NCBI GenBank assembly: GCA_034509495.1
Contig: CM067506.1
Location: forward strand, 16,048,528-16,112,527
Direction: 5' to 3'
DNA length: 64,000 bases
Origin: Acestrorhynchus altus
Lineage: Eukaryota; Chordata; Actinopteri; Characiformes; Acestrorhynchidae
Shown here: positions 12,325-37,300 of the stretch, in pieces
Position numbering within the stretch: the stretch's first letter is position 1
Layout: every line of letters starts with the position of its first letter
Translations under genes and position numbers: made by a program
The notes under the pieces: generated by a model
Database searches by the model: none
What the model was told of the DNA's origin: nothing
The model's input: only the letters and a program-made list of their open reading frames with translations

Positions 12325-14599
12325 AAACTTAGTCACTTAGACTTAAAAAGTAATATATATTGAAAATTATATTCAATATATATATATATACTGACCAATA
12401 AAACACTTTTCTTTTGTTTCATATATGCTCACCATAACTTTACCATAATGTACCAATTATATCATTATATTGTATTGATGCTGAGTGATTTGAAGTTATG
12501 AAACTTCTTAAAAGTCCAGACTTCTGGTTTGTCTGCAGTTCTTCTGAGCACTTGGCCCTGAGAACTGAATTCCATAGATGGTGGTCAGGAGGAGCTCATC
12601 TATGGACTCAGTTCTTCTGGCAGAGTGTTCCCAATCTGCATAAAACCAGCCAAACCATCTTTAAGACAGACTCTCAATAATGGATTTGTTATCAAGATGC
12701 TATTCTTACTTTCCTATACTGAGAAAAGCTTTGAGAAATGCCTTGTAAATGCTTGTAAATGGGAAATCCAATACAGTTGACAAACTTAACAAACCATTCC
12801 TGTCTTGTTTCTTTTCTTTTTATCTTCTTCTCATACACACTGTGTGGGTTTACGAGTGACAAATGATATTTAATGAATTTAATATACATTACACCCAAGT
12901 CAAATTAGAAATACATGCAAATGATTGTTTTTTTACTTCCTTGTACCACACTTTGCATCACACCTTTTTAATCAGCCATTCAGGGTCCTCATTTAAGGAA
13001 AAGACATCTAATGTAAGTGTAATGTAATGTAATGTATGTGTAGTGTAAGTGGGTCTCTAATACAGTGAGTCACTTGGCATCTTTACTCTCCTACCAAGAC
13101 ACAGAACTGGCTTCAGATGCTGGACAGGGTGCATCAGCTTGTATGTCATGTGTGTACTTATGCTCTCAACGTTTGACCCCAAGCTGATGCAGAGTAATGA
13201 AATGTGAGTTAAAGTATGCAAACGTTACATGTCCGCCCCCACACTGACCACAAATATGCCTTATCTCTGGCTCCTGGTAAATGACTCAGGATCATTCCAT
13301 GGAAACTGGAAGTCATGGACACCCTACCAAGAACACTCACCGCCCACAGCTGTAGCTAACAATCCATGAAGTAATCTGAGATAGAATACAGTGTAAAAAT
13401 TGCGAAATATTCTTAAATAACATTTTGGCATTGATAGCACATTAAAGTGACAACTTTATCTAAATAATGAGAAAACATAGTTTTGATGTCCTCTTAAATG
13501 TGGTACAAATGTTTAATTGGATGTTTATGAAGGGTCCTCACACTCACTCATTTCTGTTACAAATGTGGTTCTTAAAAGAACCAAAATTATTTATTCTATA
13601 ATAATGTTCAAAGAACCATTGTAGCAGCTTTTGTTTTTAAGAATATGTCTGTATGTATTACATTACATTGCATTAAATTTGTATACTCCCTTTTACAATT
13701 AGGAATCTTGGAATTCTGTACTGATTCATTTTAGTTTCAGTTTACTTTCATGCTGTTCCAAGGAAAGGGTGTGAGAGCTGAAAGCACAGAGAGGTTCATA
13801 GAGTTCAAAATGAGTTAATAAACAATTAATTAACTTGGCAAAGATTGTGCCCACTTCTAACTTTCACAGCAAACTGTAAAAAGCTAAATATTTTACATTA
13901 TATGAAAAAATATATACAAAAACAGCAAATAAAATCAACAGAGAAATCCAGATTTGTCCCTGTCTTTCTTTCTTTACATTCCTGACAATGTCCCTCACAC
14001 TGCTGCCAACATGAGGACTCAACTTTTTCTCCACCTGGTACTCCCCACACAACAAACTCCATGTGAAAGCTGATGCTCGCACTGATGCGGTAGTAGGTAC
14101 CATACATCTGACTCACCTTTAATATCATTTCACAGCCCTCCATCCTGAGTTTCAGAATGAGAGTACAGTACATTTGAGGGAAATATATATAGATGAGATA
14201 GATGAGGAAAATACCATAGAGTGTCTAAAAGGCGGAGGGCCTGCGATATTCTCCATTATGATGGTCAGGGCTGGAAGAGTGTGGGTGTGAGGTAGATCCT
14301 GAGACTCCTGAGTGCCCAAGATCATAGGGCCATAATAATGGTGCAGGTATGAACATTGAATGTATGAACGTATGAAAGTTCATTATCTAACTGCTTGAAC
14401 AAATCAAAGCTAACACCTGCAAACGTTTAGCATTCACAGTAAGAGAAATACACGTTGATGAGAAATAATGTCTCCTTTCCGACAATAAATATTACTTTTG
14501 ATCAAGAGGAAAACCTGAATAATAAAGGTAAACCAGCTATGTTAGAAGGGTTTTCTACCTAATTTTTTTTTTGGAAATGCCAAGTACCCAACCCCATTA
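12325..14599. other. intergenic, no firm gene
   Basis: Mostly AT-rich. Short TGTAA-type tandem at about 13010-13050. Minus-strand frames at 13864-14173 look mildly coding-like but match no family I know. Confidence 0.4.
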
Positions 14600-14915
14600 A
14601 CATTTTCCCCCATCACATATGATGCTCCAAGACTAGGAGGGAGAAGACAAGCACATGCCTCCTCTGATGCATGTGAAGCCAGCCACCACCTCTTTTCAAA
14701 CTGCCACCATTACATCATTACTGGGCAAGAAAGTGGTGGGTACTGCTCCAGTACAACAGCTAACAGATGCACCAACAGAGCACCATCTACCCACCGAGAG
14801 AGAGCATGGCCAATTTTGCTCTTTCAGACTCCAGCTGCTGATGGCAAGCAGCGTGACCCAGGATTCAAACCTGCGACTCTCGGATTGTGGCTAGTGCATT
14901 AGACTGCTGATCCCC
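14600..14915 (-). mobile_element. tRNA-derived SINE (minus orientation)
   Basis: The minus strand starts near 14915 with a tRNA-like head. A B-box-like GCAGGTTTGAATCC lies at 14874-14861, about 40 nt into the element, followed by a body (ACCACCTC/TTTCAAACTGCC region) I associate with interspersed fish repeats. The open frame across it is not a gene. Confidence 0.55.
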
Positions 14916-15654
14916 TACGTACAAGCAGCTGTTTCAAATGTTTACCAACCTTGCACTGGTAGAATTCTAGTTGTATTACCAAATGCATGATAGAATCAGT
15001 GAAAAATGAAAAAAGACAATGTAGTTACAATTCCAAAAATCTTCTTCAGCCCTGGAATGATTGTGAACGAGCTCTGCTTCTTCACTCTCCAGTAAAAGCC
15101 TCTCCCATAGAACCTGTTGGTATCTAAGCAACAGGTAAATAAACAGTTAGTGGGGGAACAACAGCTCACACAACTTACAAACAGCAGTCATGAGTGTTTA
15201 TCATGTGAAATCCTGTCTGTGTGTTAATTGTCTTGGTTCTATACTGATAAAGACTGTCTCAATACTTCACACATTGCATACATGAACAGTAGATGGCGCA
15301 CATTTCTCCCACAGGTGATCTGCTGCTGTGATTTAAAACAAGCCCCAAGAGTCCAAAAGAGCGTTTCTACATGAATATTACTGTATCCTGTGAAATGACA
15401 GCCATGGTGCTGTTGTGATTTCCACCTTAAACAAACAGCAGATGGAGATGGTGCTGCCTTTATGGATGTTTTCATATCAATGCCTTTAACGCAGTGCAGT
15501 GAGTTAAACTCATCTGACAACGTCCTGTGATCTATATAATGCGATCATGAAGCTTCTGAAAACGATAACTGATGCTGTTTGTTTGTTTGTTTGTTTGCTT
15601 GCAGAATTACAGTAATAAACGTGTTATTGAAACATCAGGACGCCAACTCTCAAA
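14916..15654. other. sufu upstream spacer
   Basis: No gene recognised. Contains a (TTTG)n short tandem near 15580-15600 just upstream of the sufu promoter region. Confidence 0.5.
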
Positions 15655-15938
15655 TCCGTCTCCCAATCACAGCGCCGTCCTGCTCCTCCGCCGCATGAAT
15701 GGGCCATTCTGATTGGTCGGCATACACGCCAATCTAAGGGAGACGCTCCGCCCCCGCTGACCCCTCAAACCTTGAGGGAAACGGACCGAGTGGTCTTTAA
15801 AGACGACAGCGGAGGCGGGGGGCCGCCGAACGCGTTCTCCAAGTCACGATACTTCAGTGAAGTCGTTTCTAGTACTTATTGTGAGAAAACGCCACAGTTC
15901 CGCGGCTGTGAGCAGACTTGTGAGAGTCGCGGTGTAGG
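15655..15938 (+). promoter_or_regulatory. sufu core promoter / 5'UTR, CpG-rich with CCAAT and GC boxes
   Basis: GC- and CpG-rich compared with the AT-rich flank. Three NF-Y-type CCAAT motifs: CCAAT at 15663-15667, ATTGG (reverse) at 15712-15716, and CCAAT at 15729-15733. A Sp1-like CCGCCCCCG lies at about 15749-15757. No TATA box. Typical of a housekeeping-type promoter; the exact start site is unknown. Confidence 0.65.
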
Positions 15939-29126
<13,188 letters not shown>

Positions 29127-29612
29127 GACTGAGGCTTTGACTGCCCCACCACTCTACAGAAGAGCTGAGCCACAGGGCTCCACTGAGACTCATGCCTGCA
29201 CACTGTTGGAGGACAAGGACACAGGCACTTCATTCCCTCTCAGACACCTATTGGCACAAGATGTTGAATATGCCTTCTTCTCCAAGTATTGAGTGCATTA
29301 TACCACTTGCCATTTGATCAATTCTGCTGAATGCATTATGTTCCAATGGACAAGCCTTAACCTCCTTGTTTTCAAAAGTATGGTCATACATGGTGCCTAG
29401 GGCCTACATAGATGCTTTCACACATGGAAGGAATAGATATTTTTTTTAAATATCAAAAAGGTGCATCTTTCCCTGAAGTGATATTTACACTACATTGACA
29501 CTGAAATACCCAACACTGAGTCTTGCTTAAAGGGAAGAAAGTTAAGATCTTAAGGCAAGATCTTAAGATGTGGTGATACTGCAGAAGTAGTTGGATCAAA
29601 AATGTTTACATG
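29127..29612 (+). other. sufu 3'UTR region (extent uncertain)
   Basis: Follows the TAA at 29124-29126. No clear AATAAA was located close to the stop; human SUFU has a multi-kilobase 3'UTR, so the transcript may run into the repeats that follow. Confidence 0.45.
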
Positions 29613-30167
29613 GTCTAAGGCAGTGTTCTTGGTCCTGGGGGCACCCCTGCCCTGCACATTTTAGCTATAACACACCCCCTGCAACTCTGAAGGGCTTGTT
29701 GATGAGCCGAGTTGAAGAATCAGGTGTAGTGGGAGCAGGGAAAGCTCTAGATTACTATTGCATCTCAAAAAATATTGATATTGTTAAAAGGCTCATTGCT
29801 GATGATTTCATTCCAAAAGGTAAACTCGTTTTATATTCATTACATGTAAAGTGACATTTCAAGTGGGTTTTTTTTTTTTTTTTGTTTATTGTTGATTGGT
29901 ATGACCTATAGTTCATGAAAACCAGAAATCCAGAATCTCGGAAGTTTAGAAACATTTAATTCCAGTTTGAATAATTACTGACCACATTATCCACTTTAAA
30001 ACAAAAGCTTGAAACATTTTTAATGTAGTTAATTAAAAAAAGACAGTTTAATATTTGAATTGAATTATCAAAAACCTTTTTCCACAGTATTCAATTTTTT
30101 TCTGATGCACTAGTAAGTAGGGTACGGGAGCCTCCAGGACCAGGATTGAGGAAACACTGGTCTAAGG
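29613..30167. mobile_element. hAT-like non-autonomous element with 8-bp target site duplication
   Basis: The element at 29621-30159 starts CAGTGTTCTTGGTCCTGGGG and ends CCAGGACCAGGATTGAGGAAACACTG, an inverted terminal match. It is flanked on both sides by GTCTAAGG (29613-29620 and 30160-30167), the 8-bp duplication expected of hAT insertions. No transposase frame; the central ~350 bp looks unrelated to the palindromic arms and may be an internal insertion. Confidence 0.88.
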
Positions 30168-31411
30168 GGTGAGCGCACAGTTTATAGCCCAAATCTTCTG
30201 CATTTTCTGTGCTGAAAGAAAATACTGATCTCTAAAATGAATCAATCAAATGGAGTCATGGTAATATTTTCTTAAATTGCATTACAGTATTAGATTGATT
30301 GTTTTCATAGAAATACCACGTGATATCTAATGGGTAATTATGCCAAAGTTGTGGTTGCTGATTGAAACAAAAGCATTGATTTCAGTGATAAAAATGGACC
30401 ATCTGTCAATGCAAGCTAATAGGTTTTCTTTAGTCATTTTCAAAAATGTATCCTTAGAAAGAAATTACACATCACTTTATTACTCATTCAAGAAGCATTT
30501 TATAAGAAATTGTGATGCTTCACAAGAGCATTTTAGAGATTTTATTTGCTGGTCTGTATAGAATTTCAATGCGACCTTGACAACGGTTACCAACGAGGCT
30601 GCTGTCACAAACCTGCATCTCAAGTAAAGAAGAAAACATTAACCAGTCAAACTACATCCAACCAGCCATTTTAGTTTAGGTCCAATACACCAGTGCCTGT
30701 TTGAACCTATTGTAAACACAGTCTATCTTTGATATTAGCTGCAAGACTCCTCCTCTGTACCAAAGTCAGTATTTAACTTGCATTATCCTGCATAGGGTGC
30801 ACAGATGATCTGTAGCCCATTTTGCCCTGACCTTCCTGATCCTTTAACCATTTCCCAGGTAATGGTTAACATTTCCACCTGACATTCCACTTTTGTTCCA
30901 TACCTAATTGTGGATCTATACTAGAAGTGTGAAAAGAGCAGTTTTTTCACCCTCAAAATATAAAAGAGCTCATTCAATACTTTTTAAAGAGATGAGCGTA
31001 AGTATAGTGTATTGTCTTTTTATAGCCGTTTGAATCACTAACTGCCTGTTTGTTACCCTCAAGTGCATTAAAAATATATTTACATAGATGTAATGTTCCA
31101 TCTCATTTATCTCCTTATTTGTTTCTTGTGCCTTTTAAGCAGCTGTTGGAGCACCGTTAGGCCTGTTATAGCTTTAGTGTAAATAATACTTTAAGTAAAA
31201 AAAATCAGTAGAGCATAGTAATCATAAGCTCTAGATCCAATTTGAGTTGGGTTTATTCAGCAGGTGGTGCTGCAGGTCTGAGCCATTGAGCATCATGCAG
31301 TTTAAAACAAGTCCTTAAGATGAGAGTCTCTCGTTCTTAGAAGGCATTTTGTAGGAATTTAGTAACTTCACTACAGGTATCTCCATTTATAATGAAGATT
31401 AATATAACTAT
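30168..31411. other. sufu-trim8 spacer, no gene seen
   Basis: AT-rich, no recognisable coding sequence. A CTCF-like CAGCAGGTGGTGCTG lies at about 31259-31273. Confidence 0.5.
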
Positions 31412-31688
31412 ACTATTTGGACAAAAGTATTGGGACACCTCATCCATGCATTCTTCCAATAAGGGTATTAAAAAGAGCGCTGCTATGATTTGTTTGCATT
31501 CAGTAACAAGGGCATTTGTGAGGTCAGTGTTGGGTGGTCACCACCCACATCATCCCTAATTACCCCAAATGTACTGCATAGAACACCACCATTCTAGAGA
31601 ACACAGTTCAATACTTGGGGAGGGGATGTTATACCCCTCTATCCCATACCTGGCAATAGAAATTGAGCCAAAATGTTCATGTTTATAG
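31412..31688. mobile_element. Tc1/mariner-type MITE, copy 2 (truncated)
   Basis: Begins ACTATTTGGACAAAAGTATT then GGGACACCTC, followed by ...GAGAACACAGTTCAATACT and TTCATGTTTATAG, matching copies at 10043 and 46096 in order. The right end is missing. Confidence 0.8.
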
Positions 31689-31756
31689 CACAAAAGACAT
31701 CTAAAAAGGGGGCTATGCTTGCACTCAAGTGAAAGATCAAATTAAAATGGTTACCC

Positions 31757-31857
31757 AGATCTTAAGATGTAATGATGCTGCAGAACATGTTGGATGATAA
31801 AATGTCTACATGCTCTCATGCAGTGTTTTTAATCCTGGTCCTGAGGGCACCCCTATA
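31757..31857. repeat. duplicated block (paralogous to 29558-29656), including head of hAT-like element
   Basis: About 80% identical by eye to 29558-29656: AGATCTTAAGATG, GCAGAA, GTTGGAT, then CAGTGTTTTTAATCCTGGTC. The remainder of the element is absent here. Confidence 0.65.
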
Positions 31858-33040
31858 ATAACCAAGTAACAATAATAATAATAATAATAAAATAACTATT
31901 ATCACAATTTACTGCCAACATTTTCGATAAACTCACTCTAAACATATGGGACAATAAAGTCCAGTCATACAGATTCAGTTAATGATTCAGTTCGGCTCCA
32001 TTATTTGTTTAGTAGACAAAAAGAGTGTTGTGATGGTCTCACTCTGAGGGCTACCTTAAAAATATGTAATGCCTTACACAGAACCATTATCAACTATAAG
32101 CACAAGTGTGAACTGAATGACAACACAAGAGCAAGGCCTTTTAATATTTATATATTATTATTATTACATTATTAAATTATATAAAACCTCTTTGGTATGG
32201 TATTTTTATACACATACCACACAAGCCTTTTAATAATTATATATTTTACACTTTAAGGAGATCTCTCTGGTTTGGTATTTTTATGTAGGCCAAATTTGTT
32301 CTGACCCTCCAATGACATTCAGTGAATCGTAATATTTGGGTCACTCTATCAAGAAAGATCCGCAACAAAGTTTCTGAAAGAACACTTTTTACACGGATGA
32401 CACAGACAAATGACTGTCTTCATGTGTAGGCAAAGCCAGCCTCACCTGACTGGCTGTTGAACTCACAGGTGGGGACCACAACAATGTCACACATCCAAGA
32501 GTTTCTCCTTTAATGGAAAGCCTGGCTTCTCTCCTAGCCAAATGAATGACACCCACTAAACTGAAGATGATAAATGAAGTGAGTATTATCCAAAACAGAC
32601 TTGCGCTGAAACATGAACCAGATATTTCACAGCCCTGCTCTTTACATACAGAATTTCATTCATGTCTGATCATCCCTGCAAAGAAATGAACACTTTAGCT
32701 CACAAATATGAGACTGACCAGTGTTTCTAGCAAGGCTTTGTCACAAATCTGCCTCCTATGCTGCATAGCAACCAAACAAACCACAACAACCCAACCACAG
32801 CTTAAACCCACCACCGCGAGTCCTGGTTTCTTTAAAAACCCAGAGACTGTGACTCAGAAACCACAGTGCTCATCATCATCATCATCATCACTTCACATCA
32901 CCCCTGTGCGATCACCCAAACTGGACATTTACACAACAGCCTCCAGCTTGTAGGATATGGACTCAAATGAGTCACAATTTTCAGATGCTGCCAGTAACAG
33001 CTGACTAAGGAGGAAGGACTTGCCCTTAACTTTGGTGCCC
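31858..33040. other. spacer upstream of trim8 CpG island
   Basis: (AAT)n at about 31866-31890 and (CAT)n at about 32872-32890; otherwise no feature recognised. Confidence 0.5.
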
Positions 33041-33108
33041 CCCTCCCCCAGAGCCCCCTCCCCCGTCCCAAATGCCCCGCCCCCTGACGTGTAGCAGGGC
33101 TGTGGGGG

Positions 33109-33118
33109 GTCACGTGAC
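33109..33118. promoter_or_regulatory. palindromic E-box GTCACGTGAC
   Basis: Perfect 10-bp palindrome matching the CLEAR/USF/TFEB-type E-box, at the edge of the trim8 CpG island. Confidence 0.5.
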
Positions 33119-33541
33119 GGAGGACGGGGGTGTAAGTGTGGACTGTATCCTGAGTTGCAGTCCTGTGTCTGCATTCCTCTCATCAGGAAGGAGAGAAAGC
33201 ATAAATAATAACACGGGCTGCGGAGCGCGCGGAGACAACCGGACTGTCCACGCAGCACCGCGGGTCCTCGGGGACATGCGCGGCTCTGGGGGACGCGGCT
33301 CTAGGGGGGGACTGTCCGGAGGACGGGGCAAATAAACAGACGCGTCGTTTTTAATTCGCTTTAAAAGAGGAAAACAAGATGGCTGATGACAGTAAACGAG
33401 CGCAGGGAGGAAATCGTCCCCTTTAAGGAGGAGAAAGGGGACAGGACGCCAGAGACGGCGGGGCTCCAGCACAAAGGCTCGCCTGCCCCGTTTTCAGCGA
33501 ACAGAGCCGCGAGGTCGCGTAAACGTTAGGTCGGAGCCACC

Positions 33542-33595
33542 ATGGACAGACTGGACGTCTCCGGAAAACCTCCGACGTTTAGCGACGACAGATAG
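33542..33595 (+). other. possible trim8 upstream ORF, 17 codons, optimal Kozak
   Basis: GCCACCATGG context; reads MDRLDVSGKPPTFSDDR then TAG. Counts as a uORF only if transcription starts upstream of it, which is inferred, not shown. Confidence 0.4.
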
Positions 33596-33999
33596 CGCGA
33601 GGAGGTGACGGCTGCGTGTGCGGACGTCTCGAGGACGTTTCAGGCGTTTCGGACGTCGGTTCTGCGGCCCCTCGCGCCCGGAGGACCGGAGCGTTGGCGT
33701 TACGGCGCCGGACTTCCTGATAGTCGCACGAACGTTAGCTGTACGTGTGTCGCGGCAGGACAGGGACAGACGTTGACCCGCAGCGGGCCGGGGACGATGT
33801 CACCCGTCTCACGGTCGGCCGGCTGTGAGTTCAGGAGGAGGACTCGTCTTGCCCCCGCTGCTCTCTTCACATGTCGGTCCCGGACTCGGACGTGTCTCTG
33901 AACGGGCCGGACAGGGCACGAGAGCGCCACCCTGTGGACGATCACACACCACTTACTTCAGAGACCGAGAAGACCCGGAGACCAGGAGAGCTGCTGACA

Positions 34000-34158
34000 C
34001 TGGACCCTTTTAGGAACGTTTAGACAACGTTCAGCAACTTCCAGCTTATTAAAGCTGGGCCCTTCTAATAACGTTTAGACAACGTTCAGCAACTTTCAGC
34101 TCATTAAAGCTGGGCCCTTCTAAAAACGTTTAGACAACGTTCAGCAACTTCCAGCTTG
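34000..34158. repeat. 55-bp tandem repeat, ~2.9 copies, just upstream of trim8 start
   Basis: Units start AACGTTTAGACAACGTTCAG at 34015, 34070 and 34125, exactly 55 bp apart and nearly identical. A partial unit (TGGACCCTTTTAGG) precedes the first. Confidence 0.95.
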
Positions 34159-34371
34159 TAGACTCGAGAGCCAGACGGTCAGACGAGAAGGACGGGCTGG
34201 TGTTGTGTGTGACGGGGCAGAGCAGGTTTCCGGGGGTCACTGCTGCCTGCTGTGCGCAGTTTGATTGCACACGGGTCGGAGAAGGGCATGCTGAGGTCCG
34301 CGGGTGCCTGAGCGCGAAGCCTTAGAGACGCGGCAGGTTTTCTCCCCCGGATGTCTGCCCCGCAGGCCGAG

Positions 34372-37300
34372 ATGGCAGAGAACTGGAAGAACTGCTTCGA
34401 GGAGGAGCTGATCTGTCCGATCTGTCTCCATGTGTTCGTGGAGCCCATCCAGCTGCCGTGCAAACACAACTTCTGCCGCGGCTGCATCAGCGAGGCGTGG
34501 GCCAAGGACGCGGCACTGGTGCGCTGCCCAGAGTGCAACCACGCCTACAACCAGAAGCCCGGCCTGGAGAAGAACATCAAGCTGACCAACATCGTGGAGA
34601 AGTTCAACGCGCTGAACACAGAGAAGAGCCCGATGGTGCTGCAGTGCCTCCTGTGCAGGAGAGGACCGGCGCTCCCGGTGCACAAAGTGTGTCTGCGGTG
34701 CAACGCGCCCTGCTGCCAGTCCCACATCCAGACGCACCTCCAGCAGCCCTCCCCAAACCCCGGCCACCTGATGGTGGACATCGAGGACCTGCGGGCCTGG
34801 ACCTGCCCGCAGCACGACGAATACAGACTGTTTCACTGCGAGGTGGAGCAGGTGGCCGTCTGCCAGTACTGCTGCTTCTCCAGATGTGCGGCGAACCACA
34901 GCCACGCAGTCTGCGACGTGGAGATCCGACGGAATGATATAAGGGTGAGTGAAGCAACCTCCACTTATCCTTCTGCCACTCACTCACTCCTGGCTGCTCC
35001 ACCATTACAGCTCAGCCAGAAGACCCACTGCACCAAGTCTCTGACCCAAACTCTGACCTTTCTGACCTCATATCAGGATTTCAGGGCTTTAAAGGAGAAC
35101 CTGGTGTCTGTAAAAGAAACTGGTTTGGTGCTGTTTGACCGCAGAAGCCCTGAGCTCAGCAACACAGGTAGTTAATGTGATCTAAAACAGATTTCGGGCC
35201 TTATCACACTGATACCAGAACCACCTCCGCTTACTACAGGCAGAGGTTCGAGCCTCCAGGTAAAGCCTTAGTGAAGTTTTGAAAGCCAGCTGGCTAAATG
35301 CCCATGAAATGTCATGCTTTTAAGGACTCATCCCGAGGTCAGTTAGTTCAGTAGTTAATCAGATTTATGCACTGTTACACTTCAGATAGGGAGCTGTTAG
35401 TTAGACACCCTCTAGGCCTGAAGGCTGCAGTCGAAGCAGGTTTGCTTTGCTGTCAGTCGCACCTCCAGCTAACTTGTGATGCCTTCAAATCCTCCACAGA
35501 AGTTCTTGCCTTTTCCACCCACGTGGAACCGGCTCCGTCCTGGTTCTTGAACCTGATTTTGACCTGTTCGGAGCAGTTCCACAAAAAAAAAGGTTCCTGA
35601 GAGATCGTGGGCCTCTCTGTTTGTACAGGAGCAATGACATCCTGTTCAAAGTTGATCCATGTTTGCTTTTTGGAGAAAAACAACACAACCTGTATCGGGT
35701 CTGTAACAGCTCTGTGACCGCACAACCACTCACTGGTAGTCTATACACCACCATCATCTCACTTTCGTTTACTGACACTGGGCACTGCCCTCTGTTGATG
35801 ACTTGTTCTGTGATGTATCCTTGGTTCTACTAAATCGTTAAAAACATCAGGGTTCTTATAAAGCCCAAATGGAACCAGTTGAAGGACAAGAGTTCATTTG
35901 GTGGAAAAGGCCTGAGAAAAACAACAAACACACAAAGGGATTCATACTACAGAAGTAGCTGTACTGCAACAAATCAAAGATTAAAATGATTTTAGACTAA
36001 AGAGGCGCTGAGGTTCTCTGTGTTCATCTCATATATATGATCGTTTGTGCACAAGTTGAGACAACTGGAACTGAGAGAAGCGGTGAACAAAGTACAGGCA
36101 TCTCAGTCAGTCGGGCAGGCAGAAGCTTGACATTTATAAAGCATTAGCCTACAGTGCAGATATCTGTTTACTTTAACCTTCCTTGAGCAGCTCCTTGTGA
36201 AGATGGAAGATAATTTAAAGTAAGAGTAATTAAAAGTATTTCATTCATTTCTGTTTGTCTGTTCATCCAGAATTATTTACACAGTGCAGGGTTCAAATGA
36301 TAGACAAAAGTAAACACAGGCCATAATGGAGATATGAGTTTTTAGAGCAGCAGTTTTAGAAAGCAGCAATATTTATCTATTGATTTCAGCAGTTTCCACT
36401 AAATAATGCGTTTGTGAGTGATGCACATGTGTTATTTTGGATGATTATATTGGCAAAAAGTTGAACAGGCCAGAAACAGGATGATTCTTATTGAACGTCT
36501 TCTGTCCAAAAGCTTGTCTTTATAACTAAAGTAGCAAACATGGAGATCAGCCTGGAAGACTCTTTAAAATAGTCAATAAAATGTCTAGTTAGTGAGAAAC
36601 CCATTTCGCTGGTTAGTCCAGATTGTAACCAGGCCACGCCTGATGGGTCAGTACCACTGTCAGAATCCAATGATATTTTATTCTGCATGGACAAATGAAG
36701 TCTGAATAAGTGACAGTTTATATTGAGCTGTATGATGATGATGGCTGTGTAGATGATAAAAAGTAGCTAAGACACTCCAGAGAGTATAAGGGAAGACTGC
36801 ATGGTGTTTCTGCAGCTGCCTCCCCAAGAATAATGAGCTGTTGTGAGGTGAGCTGCTGTCGGACTTGGCAAAGCCAGCTACTGGATGCGTGGAGGAATGC
36901 TTTTCAGATGGCCAATGTGTCATGGCTCCTAAGGCAGCCAAGACTCCACAAATAGGGGTGGGGTGCCCCTGAGGGGGGGCAGGGGGTGAGCTTGCATTAC
37001 CCACAGCTGCTGTTGAAAGACACACACATCCCTCTGTTCTTTCTTTTTCAAGTACGTATATATAGAGAGAGTGACTCAGGCAGTTCCACAGTAGTCTCTG
37101 GGCCTCGTGTGGGGGATAGGATGTGAGTTCCAGTCTGAGGCAGGAAGGGTGTGACCCCAGTCCCCTCTCACCTCCTCCTCCCCCTTAAACACAAGTGCCT
37201 TCTCTCTTTCTGGGTAGGGATGACCTCATACAAGAGCCTCTGGAGGAAGTGGGGTTTGTCTTGCTGAACCATTTCCTTCACCCTATCTGCTTCTCGTCCA

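Larger units (their letters stand above)
33041..34371 (+). promoter_or_regulatory. trim8 CpG island, promoter and 5'UTR region
   Basis: Abrupt rise in GC and CpG from about 33040, continuing through exon 1. Includes a palindromic E-box GTCACGTGAC (33109-33118), a GC-box-rich stretch at 33070-33080, a short ATG-initiated frame in optimal context at 33542 and a 55-bp tandem repeat at 34000-34158. The start site cannot be placed by eye. Confidence 0.65.

Noticed and set aside
14655..14894. 79-codon plus frame
   Set aside because: Lies on the reverse strand of a tRNA-derived SINE; no protein similarity.
33072..34013. Several 60-120 codon frames on both strands upstream of trim8
   Set aside because: CpG-island frames without any recognisable domain; overlapping in many frames.
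34237..34983. 248-codon minus-strand frame opposite trim8 exon 1
   Set aside because: Antisense shadow of the GC-rich RING/B-box exon; the plus-strand protein is unambiguous.
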